This document shows positions 15,001 to 28,800 of a stretch of DNA of 64,000 nucleotides, one piece after another. The translations under genes and the position numbers were made by a program. Numbering within the stretch: position 1 is the first letter of the stretch; each line of letters begins with the position of its first letter. The notes beneath the pieces were generated by a model, which saw only the letters and a program-made list of their open reading frames with translations, had not been told where the DNA came from and ran no database searches. Origin of the DNA: Sinotaia quadrata (lineage: Eukaryota; Mollusca; Gastropoda; Architaenioglossa; Viviparidae); contig CM054179.1 of NCBI GenBank assembly GCA_028829895.1, positions 67,472,891 through 67,536,890 of the forward strand. The letters are read 5' to 3'.

Positions 15001-18000
15001 AAAGAGAAAGAGAAATATAGACAAAATATTAACATAACAAAGGAAAAGACAAATATAACAGATTAACAAAACTGGGAGGAATATTTATTTAGGCAAAATA
15101 TTTACTAAACTAAGAGAGAATGAAAATATAGATGAAAGTTTATTAGGAGAAAGAAACTCAAAGAGAAATACAGGAAAAGAAATATAGACAAAAGTTTAAC
15201 TAGGAGCAAGAGAAATATAGACAAAAGTTTAACTAGGAGCAAGAGAAATATAGACAAAAGTTTAACTAGGAGCAAGAGAAATATAGACAAAAGTTTAACT
15301 AGGAGCAAGAGAAATATAGACAAAAGTTTAACTAGGAGCAAGAGAAATATAGACAAAAGATTAACTAGGAGAAAGGGAAATACAGACAAAAGAGTAACAT
15401 AACTAAGAGAAATAATGACAAAAGGTTCATATAAGCAGGAGAGAGAGAAATACTGATAAAAGATGAACTTGACTAAGATAGACAGACAAAAGATTGGCAG
15501 AACTAAGGGAAATAAATATGGAAGAAAAAACATAATGCAGGTACAAAGTTAACACAGGCATGTAAAAATATATGTAGGCTAAATTTAAGAAGAACATAAT
15601 GCAGAGAAAATATAGATAAAAGATTAATATGCAAAGAAGAATATATAGACAAATGACTCAAAAAGTTAAAATATGCTGAAAAAATTCATCAGAAAAAAAA
15701 ATTAGACAAAGTATAGTCTGGATGAAAAGGAATTTTTTCAAAATCTTAAATTTTTCATTAATACTTGACAACTGTCTACAACTGTGGAGGATTACAAACC
15801 TAGGTTGTGCAAGTGTTTATTAAAGTCACTGGATTTTCCAGGTAACCTACAGAACGAAGAGATAAGGAACAATGTGAGTGGAATGCACTGTTTGTCAAAG
15901 ATGGTATAGCCAGTATCTAGTACTCAACCTTGTGAGGTGAAATCTGAAATATGGAGGGAGGTTGCAAGACCTGTAAGGTTGCAGAGAGTTAACAGGCATG
16001 TTATTTACCTGTCAATGATGTCATGGCATCTTTAATTGGACTGATTTCATATGAAAGGACTTTAATAGATCTGGCTGTAGTTTTGAAATTCTGGTTATGG
16101 TATGATAGCTTAGAGAGATTTGCTGTAGCTACTTCAGGAAAGGTAAGTTTGGACATAACAACTTACTTGACTTCAGGAGCAGACCATTTACACTGCTCTT
16201 CATTGTAACAGTCACCTGGAGCCCTAGTGAGTGATGAGTGTTTGCACATTCTAACATATGCTGTCCTCTGGAAATCACAGACATCTAGTTATATCTTGTG
16301 AAGAAAAACAATAGGTAGACAAAGAATACACAGAGCTAGAATTAAAAAAAAAAATAATGTCAAGAGAGAATGAAAGCTATACTGACTGGTTTGATGGAAT
16401 GGTCAGTGGACATGGGCAAGCTTCACAGTCATTGGGAGTACCACGCCGTGCATTGCCAACAAAACCCTCAGCACACTGATCGCAATACAGGCCCACAGTG
16501 TTGTGCAAGCAGTTCTGATAAAATAACAAAAGTAAAACATCAAGCATGTATGTTTTAATAATTATTTTCAGCACAAAGAATGAAGAACAAAATAACAATA
16601 AAATGTTTACTGTAACATATTATCCATATAGAAGAATAGGTTGTTATGTTGTACAAAAATTATGTTTTCTGATATGTATCCATGTTATCTACATTAAAAA
16701 GTAAATTGATCTACAGCCTACTATTCCAGGCAGTTGGCATTTTAAAAGTGTACTCCAACATGAAGATCTTATGCATCCAGTGTCAATTAAATGTCCAAAA
16801 TATAAAATAATAAAAATAAGGATTTAAAAAATAAAGTGATCAAATTTACAATTATATTAGCCCACTATATTCATAATTAAAAGTACTATTTATCCTAAAC
16901 ACATATTAAAATAGTAAATCAACTGAAAGATTATTTACTTGTGATAAATATTGCCTACATACTTTTCCAATTTACGACTCCAAACCAATTGTGGTTGTCT
17001 GAAGTTATACAATTTCTTAAAATGATCAGAATGAGACAGAGTGACACATCTTGTCTTCTCAAATGATCAGATTGAGACAGAGTGACACATCTTGTCTTCT
17101 CAAATGATCAGATTGAGACAGAGTGATGCATCTTGTCTTCTCAAATGATCACAAACTGTTAGTACAGTAACATAAAGGAAATGGTTCCTCCTGCATCTTT
17201 AGATGGGGAATATTTTAAGTTATCTGCTATTTTGCAGAAAAGACACTTTTGATTGAGGATACTATACAAACGAAATAACACTAACTCTAATTCTAACCCT
17301 AATCTTAATCCACTGTTATGTAAACTGTAATGTTTAGTTTATTCTTAAAGACCACTGACTCCCTCATTGTGAGTAAATTATAATGTTTTGTTTATCCTTG
17401 AAGACCAGTGACCTTCCTCATTGTGAGTAAACTGTAATGCTTTGTTTATTCTTGAAATCCACTGGTCTCTACTAGTAGACATTTTCCATATAAACAGTGA
17501 CCTATTTACCACTGCACACATCACTCATGCACAAATGTATTCCATAAGAAAATCTTGCCAAGCTGGTTTTCAGTTGGGAAGGGAGAGGATATTCAAAGGT
17601 TAGATCCCTGAAAGCTGAGCCACAAATATAACAGATTTTGGACAGAACCTTAGTTAGCCTTCACTGCAGGGAAAGCTTGTTTATACACTTAGTGCATTTC
17701 ACAATGCATTACAAGTGTCTCCTTAATTGTTCTACGTTCTTACAAATGGAGCTGCAAAATTCAGACTTCTTAGGATATGAAATATGGTTTGAAAGTATTT
17801 CTAAAATGCTTCACATGTTTAGTGAATAAAACTGATTTTGAAACCAAAATGACATTTTACACAAACACATTTAAATGTAAAAACACATCTATACATCATT
17901 AAAGAGGCTGGTACAACAAACTTTATCACATACAGTTTTGTTATAATGTCTCAACTACCAGAATGTAACTGTAGAAATTAATCGAAAGACACAAGGAAAC

Positions 18001-21000
18001 ATTCTGCATGGTCATGATGGATGGATAGCTTTCTTATGTAGAAAAATACATTGTTCTTTAAAACTGTGCACAATGTATTGACATATTATTTTTGAAAATC
18101 CATTCCCTCCCACTACCACCATAACTATAAATCGAGTTGATAAGATTTAATAAAAATACAAACACAGTATCTATGTTAGAAAACTCCATCATGAATATTA
18201 AAACACCTCTCATTTTATATGGAGGTTGAAGAAGTGAAATAAAATTTATGCATGACAATTGATCTTATTTGAAAAAAAGAAATGATATCTTATCTAAAAC
18301 TTTTCCCACGAGCTACTAATCCACAAAACTGTTTATGCTGCATGGTGGCTGTTAATTCTAACATGTGAACATAAAGATGTAAAGTCTGTGGCCAGCATTT
18401 GTTATCAACACAAGGATTGAATTACATTTGCAGCTCAAGAGTAGGAAAAGTTTGTGCATAGGTGTTGTATAGCCACAAGGCAAAAAGAGTATAATATTAC
18501 ATTTAAATTGTAATAGGTTAATTTTGATTAATCTGGATAATACAAAAAATGTCCACAACATAATATATTTTTCAATAATATGTTTATATTCTTTAGGGTG
18601 GAGTGGGGGGGATGGGCCGAACTCTTCCCCACAATTCTATCAGATGACACAAATTACAATTTTTTTCTTTTCTAGACAAGAATGATAACTGTAAGTAGTC
18701 ACTTTCTGGTTTATAGCAAAAGTTTATATTAAAAATATTTTTTATTATATTAAAAAAATATTTAGCATTTAGGAATAATTTATTTGAATAAAATTTCATG
18801 AAAAGATATAAAAGTCTACAACTCTTGATCATCTTATCTGTTGATAAATTAGGAAATATTTTGAAGCTATGATATAAAAATTCCATCAGTAAATTTGCTT
18901 GTTAAAAGGACAGGTACTGGAGGAATTTGGTTTGTTTGGCAAGTAATTTATTTGGATACATTCTTGAAAAGATGTCCAGTTGGGTCAGCATTATGGCTTT
19001 AACATAGTTAGCATAGAGATCCATAAAGATATTTAGGCAAGAATTTTAGTTGTCATAACATATTAATTTGAATATTCAGCCTGTTGCTTGCTCATAACAA
19101 CTGACTCCACTCAAATGGTTAAAATAAACTATTAAAGAAACAAACATTTCTAATGATACTTCAATATACTTAAATTTGCAAATGTCAGCATCATTTCAAA
19201 ACAAAAAGAAAAACCATCCTACCATATGCCTCAAATCATCTTACCAATATTTAACCCACAGGTAACAGTTTCTTATACCTCACATGGAAGTTTTATTTAT
19301 ACAATTAAGTTTTCTTTTACCTTGCAGACACCCGTCTCTGGGTCGCAATCATTTGAGTGTCCATTGCAATTGCAAGCTGTGCATTCACCCAAATAGCGTC
19401 CACGCTGGATGCGATAGAAGCCAGGTGCACATCTCTGAAAATATAAATAAGAAAATCTTTACCAGCATTGATTTAAATTTAACTTATACTTAAAGAAACA
19501 AAGATCTTAATTAGTGGTGATTACAAACCAGTGCTCAGCTTGGCAATATAGACTTTAACTAGCAGTGACTAAAATTTAGTGTATATTTATTATAAATAGA
19601 TTTTTCCTAGCAGTATTTAAAATTATGTGTACAAATCTAGCAAAACAAACACTTACTATGGCTGATAGAAATCTAGTTTACATCTACAGAAACAAATATC
19701 TTTTCTAAAAGTGATTATAATCTAATGTTCAGCTTAGAAATCACATACATTTAAAGTGGTTAAAATCTATAGTGACAGATCTTTACTAGAAGTGATTAAA
19801 ATCTACTTCATATCACAATAATAAAGATTTTGACTGCAGTAAAATCTACTTCATATCACAATAATAAAGACTTTTACTGCAGTAAAATCAAGTGCATATC
19901 TTGAATAACAAAGGTCTTTATTAAAATCTGGTGTACAATTTTAACAACAAAGATCTGTACTAGTGGGAATTGATATCGAATGTACAACTTGAACAACTAA
20001 GATCTTTACTAGTGGGAATTAATATCAAATATACAATTTTTAACAACTAAATCTTCACTAGCAAGAATTAAAATTAAATGTTACAAATTTATTAACATAG
20101 ATCATTACTAGCTAGTAAGATTAAAATTTAGCATACAATTATAGCAATATATACTTTAATCATAAAATACAAATCTTTATGTAAGATGGTTATAACACTG
20201 TCATCTATTGATTAGAGCCTAGGGTATTATAGATCTTTTCTAGAGGCAATTACCAGTTTAATGTTTTCTGATATTTTTACATTTAATAAAGGTTACTAGT
20301 AACAGCATGTTGAGATGTTAACAAGAACACAAAATAAATCTGGAAGGAAACAAAAAAAAACACAAATGGCATGATAAATCTCTCTCTCACACACACACAT
20401 GCACACACACACACACACACAGACACACACACACACACACACACATGTGGGATCTTTAAATAAAAAAGGAGGCAGTGAACAGGCTAAAACCTGGTGCATT
20501 TATCTAAAAATAAAAATAAAAGATTTTTTTTACCTAACCTCTATGCACAACTGAGAACTCTAACCAAATTAGAGGCATTACAATTTGCCATAATTTTACT
20601 AAAATTTGTCTTAAACATATAAACCCTAATTTTTTACTTAAGAAATTTCATCTTTTAAAAAGAAATCCAAAACCTACAATATAAAAAGAAACACACAAGC
20701 ATTGTGATAATTGTGTTACCAATAATAACGTAAAATACAGTACAAGATTTATATTTTATTTTTCATCAGAAACAACAAAATTAAAGGCAAAAACCATTGC
20801 AAATACCAACCTCACATGACAGGCCAGTGTAACCTGTTGGACAACTGCAATCCTCTACCAGAGCTGCCCGTCCTAATCCTGTGTTCTGGGTCACAGCAGT
20901 GGTCAAAAGGATCTCACCAATCCTACACAATAGTGGCAAAGTATATCATGATCACTGCAGTCAAAAATAATATCACTAATACAAAGTACTGGTAAAGTAT

Positions 21001-22834
21001 ATCACAACAAGAAGTAACATCACTAATGTTTGATATTGTTTATAGTGAAGATACAAGCAAATGTTTGATACTGTTTATAGTGAAGATTTAAGCAAATGTT
21101 TGATAATGTTTATAGTGAAGATACAAGCAAATGCTTGATATTGTTTATAGTGAAGATACAAGCAAATGTTTGATATTGTTTATAGTGAAGATACAAGCAA
21201 ATGTTTGATATTGTTTTAGTGAAGATACAAGAAAATGTTTGATATTGTTTATAATGAAGATACAAGCAAATGTTTGATAATATTTATAGTGAAGATATAA
21301 GCAAATGTTTGATATTGTTTATAGTGAAGATACAAGCAAATGTTTGATATTGTTTATAGTGAAGATACAAGCAAATGTTTGAAGGGAAAGCAGCTTCTGC
21401 ATACCAATTTACTGAACTATGACTTAACAAAAATTAATCTTTTTTAATTTATATTTTAAAAATAATAATTTCTTCCATTAGGGCAAAAGTACATATAAGG
21501 AAATGTAATATTCTATATCTTCTTGAGATACAAATCTTATTAGTCACAACAAACATTTGTTTCTTCTTCTGAAGCAGCAAAAGCCTTTGAAGCCAAACAC
21601 AGTAATTATATTTCATCTGAAAGTTTTAAGCCAACCATAATTATTTATATTTCATCCAAAAGCTTTTAGCCAACATATTTATTTATATTTCATCTAGAAC
21701 CATTAAAAGCAACCATATTAATTATATTTCATTTAAAATCTTTGAATCCAACCATATTTATTTATATTTCATCTAATGCCTTTAATCTAATCATACTTAA
21801 TTATATTTCATCTATAACCTCTAATTCAACCATATTTATTTATATTTCATCCCAAACCTTAACCAACCATATTTATCTATATTTCAACTAAAACTTTAAA
21901 AACAACAATATTTATTCATATTTCAACTAAAAAATAAAAGCATTTATTAGAGATAACTTTATATATTTATTTATATTTCAACTACAAACCTTGAAAGACA
22001 ACCCAATTTATTTTATAGTTCAACTGTACCTTACAAGTCAATCATTTATATTTTATTTATATTTCAACTAAAAGCCTTAAAATCATGCAAAGCCAAACAT
22101 ACATGTTAATATTTGAACTGAAACTAATGTAAATGATGTCAATAAAAAAAAACAATCAAAATTAGCTATCATATTTTTAAAAAAACAAACTTTCCTTAAA
22201 GAAAATGAATTGGAAGTTATATTTAAAAAGAATCATTGCATCTACTGACAGCAAATTGTTTTGACATTATATTTAAAATAATCACTGCATTATTGATGAT
22301 AAAGTGTTGCTGACATTAATAAACACTTTAGTCCTGCAATGATTTGTATTTGAAATTATATGAATTGTAATAATATTTCATCAATCATCAAAAATTTTCT
22401 GTAAACTTTCACATATAATGGCTCTAAAATGAATTCCTAAAATCAATTAATAACTATAATTTATTAATAAAATCAATAGTTTAAGTTCTATTAATAAAAT
22501 GTATTTGTCTACAAAACCCAAAACTCTCTCTCCCATAAAAAACACCCATTACAAAATCAAAAAGAAAACAAAGAAACAAATATGTATTAAAATAACAACT
22601 AACAAATGGTAAGATAAAATATATTTATAATCAGCCATGTTTACATACCTTACAAGTGTCTGACGGCTGTCATATGTGGCACGGATTAAGATGCGTGAGA
22701 CGTTCTGCAGTGCAAGCATCAGGTCTTGGCGGGTAGCTAACTGTGAAATTGGCGTGTCTCCTCGAATTGGCCCACTGCTCTTTTCCCACTCGCTCTACAC
22801 ACATGCATATACACAAGCAAATGACCACAAACAA

Positions 22835-22894
<60 letters not shown>

Positions 22895-25800
22895 CCACAA
22901 ATAGCAAATTAAATAATGAAGGTCACAATTTGAAAACTATGTTAATATAAAGTATTTTCCAAAATTAAAAAATATAATCAAACTTTATTAGCAGATAATA
23001 GTAAAGCCAATGATTGGCATCAGGTGAAAATGTAACTGAGGAATGTGAATCTGTTTTAAATGAACCAACTGGCAAAAACTAAATAGCTCTTACCTCTACT
23101 AATGGTACTCTCACTGTTGTAAGAGCTCGAGGGGACACAACTGAATCACGCCGGTGAAACAGGTTGATGCCATTGCCCTGGAAACATAATTATTAAGAAG
23201 TAGATTAGTTTAGCTTATTGTCCTGGAAACAAAATTATTAAGAAGTAGATTATCTCAGTCTATTGCCCTGGAAACAATTAATTATTAAAATGAAGTAGAC
23301 TGTCTCAGGTTATTGCCTTGGAAACATAATTATTAAGAAGTAGATTATCTCAGTATATTGCCTTGGAAACATAATTATTAAGAAGCAGATTATCTAAGGT
23401 TATTGTCTTGGAAATATAATTAATAAGAAGTGCATCTCAGTTTATTGCCCTGAAAACATAATTATTAAGGAGAAGTAGATTACCTCAGTGTATTTACCCC
23501 AGTAACATAATTATGAAGAAGAAGTAGATTAGCTCAGTTAATATTGATGCAAACTGAGGCAATAATATTATTTTAACACTGAACTTGTATGCATTCATTA
23601 TAGCTACTGATCAACAAATGTTAACATTTACATTAAACTGCAAACAGAATGAGAACATGGCTTTTTAAAAATCATGAATGCCACATACAGTAAAATAATT
23701 ATTAAAAAGAAAATATATTAATTTTATTACTAAAAAAATAAGTCATGTTCAAAATTATTTGACAGTTATTTTTTGTTCTATTACTTCACTGATGGACTAG
23801 TAAGCCATGCTAAAAAGTTAAAATATTTCAAGAAGTACTTTAACAAATAAATCAAAATGCACTGGCTAATATTTCAATATTTCTTTTAACAAATAAGGAC
23901 AAACTGTTGTTAAATTTTAATACAACCCTAACCTTAACTTTGTCTTTATCCAAACTACAAAAATAAAAAACAGGTTTAAAACAAACGAACAAACAAAAAT
24001 TGTTTTTAATCAGCAAATTATTTACTAACCTCAATTATTACATCAGGGTCGCTGTTTGGGATATCATAGCGATCAACTTCATAGTACACTTTATAACTTA
24101 AGCTTCCACCATAGCTTGTAAGCTAAAACAGAATAATATTTTTATAAAGTAGAAATTTTAAAAAGTGGACAAAAAAATGTGTTCAATTAATTTATTTCAA
24201 AAATCAAGTGAAAATAACAATAAAAACAGTAATTTTTCTAAGTAAAATATTTTACATGAAAATCTACCAGAAACATAGTAGAGAAATAGTATATGAATTT
24301 ATTGTCCAATTCAGAGCAGCCTACAAGGGGTCCAAGTAGGAAATACTTGGGAAATACGTGATAAACAACTCATCCCTTAGTATTGTCCATAGCAAGAGTG
24401 GTGTCCCATTAGTATCCAAAAAGAGGTAGGAGTATGAAAAAGTTGGGATCTTCCGGCGCAAAAATGAGCATAATAAGAAAATAGCAAATAGAAGTATGTG
24501 AAAGATCCTCATGAAACACGCACGCACGCACACACACACACACAAAACACACACACACACACACACACTACATTCCAAACGATTTGATGATCTGAACAGG
24601 GTTTGTGGAAAATTTAGTTGCATTTTCACTATTATCTAAACACTTCAATGCTTTTAACATGTTTTTTTAATGAATATGAAATGTGTTTATGGTTACTAGA
24701 CATTATTATAATAAGGACCTGTAAAAATGACAACACAGAGTAAACTCCTTTATACCCTAATTGAACTCATGCAAGCATACACTGTGACAATGGCTGGCAC
24801 ACTACCATACAGATATGTGGAAACAGCAGGATGTACAATGCCACTAGTGGAGAAATATGCTAAGGAAAGGAAAACAAGAGTACTGGTGAAGAGGGAACAT
24901 TCTTTTTCACCTACAATGTAACACCACCCACAACATTCGCTAAAAATCCACTTAATCTGACAATTGATAATCTGAACCTGACCTTGGTCCCTATTACTTT
25001 GGACTGTTGGAATATCTGCATGCATGTGTGTACATGTGTATGGGTGTATGTGTATGTGTATGTGTGTGTGCAAGTATGCATGTGTACATGTGTACATGTG
25101 CAAAGGCATAAAAATCTAAAGAAAAACTTAATGAGAGCAAATAGCAGTGGATTGGACGGCTGCTACTGGACTCATAGAACTGACAGAATCTAAAGTACAC
25201 ATATTTCATAGATTAGAAACTAGAGACAGAAAATGTCTTCCAACCCACTTCAATCATCTCCTGATATATATCCCCTGAGGAACCCAAACTGGTTGAAATG
25301 AACAAAATCTAGGCATGTACACTAGCATGTTCATATGTCTCTTATAACTTGCTTCAATCAGAACATACATCTGTGAATATCTTTCACTGAGGGAGAGATG
25401 GGCAGAAACAGTCAGGAATTAATATTTATGAGACTGATCTTTATAAGTAACTTTTCATGCCCTGAGTCCTGTATGGTCAAGCTGTGATCTTTATAAGTAA
25501 CTTTTCATGCCCTGAGTCCTGTATGGTCAGCCTGTGAACTTTATAAGTAAACTTTCAATGACCTTTCTGAGTCTTGTATATATAGAGAGAGTTGAAAGAA
25601 TTCAAGATTATTCTTAATTTCCATTCAGGGAAAACAGATTTTGGTATCTTTAGATATTAGCCAACAAATCTGAAAAATCAGTGCATCTACTACAATGTCT
25701 AAATGTGTCAGCAGACATGGATCTTAAAACTTTAATTGTGGGAACTGCTTGCCATTTGACCTCTAACAGTCAAAACCAGAGTATTAAGGTGATCAAATCT

Positions 25801-28800
25801 TTTATTATCAAACCAGTAACAAAAAAAAATATATTCAGAGAAATAGGCCTTCTACCAACCACAATGCACACAATCCAAATTACTGAACAACTTTCTCTGT
25901 CAAGCTGATTTAATAAGTTCCATGTGTTTAATGCCAGCAAACCTGGATTTGGGTGTAAGACTGGGGTTGTTTGTGTAGGTTCTGGCTGACTGGCACTTTC
26001 CTCAGGATTTCCAATACATAATCTCACATCTTTGTGCTTGTCCCACTTATTAGGAACTATCAGAATCAGTATGGTGTCTACCAAATGTCTGTGCTTCACG
26101 AGAATTTTGGAACTTAATATGGCTGGAGAGGAGGCATAATGCTAGCATGTTTTTCCAAATGACTGACTACAATTTCAGTATAAAACTGCAGTCTCATCCA
26201 GGAAGGGAAGGAAACAGTTCTGGCATCTGAGTATTTCATAATATTGCACTTATTTCACATACAATCTGTTTCACTTGACCTGTATCACCTGAAAAATTTG
26301 ATGAACAAAGGATCTAATGCCCTCTCTGGAGAGACAGTTTGCTGTAACTTAGTTGCCCTGGAACATGATGTGTTTATAATTATATCTGTAGGACCTGACA
26401 AAGTAACCAGCACTGATCTGGTCCCCCTCACAAGTGCTAAATGTAAATCCATCTTGGAGTTGTCTGAGAGGGTCATGGTGACCATATTTAATATAGTTTA
26501 TCTCCGTATCTTCAGAACAAATGAGACTAAGCCTTTTTAGGATGTTTAAGTGTAAAGATATTGCCAAATGAGACAAGGTCTCGTGAGTGACTAGAAAATG
26601 AGGAACGATACTGATCCTATCTTGCACAATGAGTGGGACAGTGTAGGAGGTGGGAGGGGCACTAGTGCTCTATCTGTCCACATCAAGAGGGCTTGTCTGA
26701 AGACAGGATCATATCTGTCACATGCAGATGGCCTGTATGAGGAGAGAGTCACTATCAGCTCACACAGATAGGGTTGGTCTGAGGATCAATGTCTGCCCGC
26801 ATGGAGTGTCCCATTTCTAATGGCAATGGACTCTTTGTTTCCAATGAGGCTTCATAAGTTTCTTAGTAGGTCTGACTTGCAGTCTGAAAGGGATTGCCAA
26901 GTCTGGTCCAAAGCTTAGAGGACTAATTAAACTTAGCATACACATAAAGCTATCACTTCCTCTCATGCAACCATGCATGCCATGGCCCGAATAATTTTTG
27001 AATTCATGTATCCATCAATGAGGTATTGTACTGTGCAGCTTTGAAGAACTCTGCAAAGTTTTCATATCCTGCATCCTTATTTCAAATTCTACAATTATAA
27101 AATGTTTGCCTTCTAATTTCAAACCAAATGTCATTTAGGTATTAACAATTTTAACTATGTGATAACAGAGACTTTAGTCAGCTATGAGTCTTGGTTCATT
27201 AATGTAGCCTAACAATTTTAACTGTGTGATAACAGAGACTTTAGTCAGCTATGAGTCTTGGTTCATTAATGTACAATTTTAACTGTGTGATAACAGAGAC
27301 TTTAGTCAGCTATGAGTCTTGGTTCATTAATGTAGCCTAACAATTTTAACTGTGTGATAACAGAGACTTTAGTCAGCTATGAGTCTTGGTTCATTAATGT
27401 AGCCTAACAATTTTAACTGTTTGATGACAAACACTTATGTCTGCTATGGGTTTCAGTTCATTAACATACTGCATCAGCTTTTTATATAGTGTCAAAAATT
27501 CTTTTTAATTTATTAAGCATTATCTTAAAAATGATGAAAGTTTTATATTCTCACTGATAGAATCATAGCCTGCAGAGTATTCCATAACTACAGCAAACTG
27601 TACTGGTCTTGGTGAATGCACACAGGAATAATAGTTGCAATAACTGCAGGAAATGGAACAATTCTGTAATAAACAGATGCCTCTACAACTGGATATTGGA
27701 GGAAACTTTACCGTGTAAAGATAATCAAGCTCAGTCCATATGTTCTGGTCATTCAAACACAGCCATAGGAAAAAGTAGAATTTATTCTTTTCAGAACAGA
27801 TAAGACCTGATGAACAGGTCAGAAAAAATAAGTGAATTATAAAATTATACATTTTTAATGCCATTTCTGCATTTTCAATTTGTTTCTTTATTCCCAAACA
27901 AATTACGGAAAATCTGTATGAGTAGGTAGCCCTGGTATTACCCCTCTTATAGCTGCAGTGGCAGTATATTGCGACATTCTGCTGATGAACCCCACTATTA
28001 GGGTAATGTCCATGACAGTGTCCTTATTAAAGGCACCAAATGCACTTAACAAGCTAAATATAATTTGTTAGATTAATTGTGGTTTTAATTAATTGGATTT
28101 ATATTTGCTAAATTAACTTGTATATCATATGTGCATTTTTGTTTTTGTTTTAAACAATCAATGTAAAGAAAAAATAAAATAAAATCTATGACTGTTTACT
28201 TACTCGGTTTCCAAGGTATTGTCGAGGCAATCTCCAATAGTAGGATCCTGGGGGAAAAGCACGACTAAAATCTCGCACCACAAACTCTCCAGATGTTGGC
28301 ACATATTGAATAAACCCGTCCTCCAGTGGCAATAGTGTTGTTCGATGCACTAACTCCAATCGGTTTCCGAGAGTGATCTGATATAAAAGAGAGAAAAATG
28401 TGAAAAAAGGGCATTTATAATTTTATTTTAAACTGAGAAAATTTTAAAAGCAGATTTTGCTTTTGCAGCAAATGCAACAAACAGAAAATTTTTAACACTA
28501 GTCTATGTAACTGTTCCTGTACTATGACAGAAAAGTTCTACCTGAAGTCTAAGTAACTGTTACTGTAATATGAGAGATAAGTTCTACCTATAGTCTATAT
28601 AACTGTTCCTGTAATATGACAGAAAAGTTCTACCTGCAATCTATGTAAATGTTCTTGCAATATGACAGAAAAGTACTACCTATAATCTATGCAACTGTTC
28701 CTGTAACATGACGAAAAGTTCTACTATAATATATGTAACTGTTCCTATAATATGACAGAAAAGTTCTTCCTATAATTTATGTAACTGTTCCTATAATATG

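Noticed and set aside
15105..15533. 142-residue minus-strand ORF rich in Leu/Phe as a membrane protein
   Set aside because: It is a by-product of the ~34-bp tandem array; the repeat unit generates the [11 protein letters not shown] motif, with no splice or start context.
16167..16215. Use of the nearer acceptor 'ctccag' for the small exon after exon 28
   Set aside because: Joined to exon 28 this gives CA+G then TGA, an immediate stop. Only the acceptor 8 bases earlier (ctcactag) keeps the frame.
17270..17320. Interstitial telomeric repeat (ctaaccctaa)
   Set aside because: Only one or two degenerate units; no run of TTAGGG/CCCTAA.
22670..22912. Plus- and minus-strand ORFs across exon 25 and the CA repeat
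   Set aside because: They are shadows of exon 25 in other frames extended through the CA microsatellite; the L4 frame and splice sites explain the region.
26244..26627. Overlapping 92-98-residue ORFs on both strands
   Set aside because: No recognisable domain, no splice or promoter context, and both strands open equally; not reported as genes.
27952..27970. U4 snRNA gene, from a 13-base match gcagtggcagtat to the 5' end of U4
   Set aside because: The match stops after 13 bases and the downstream sequence has none of the U4 stem-loops or Sm site.
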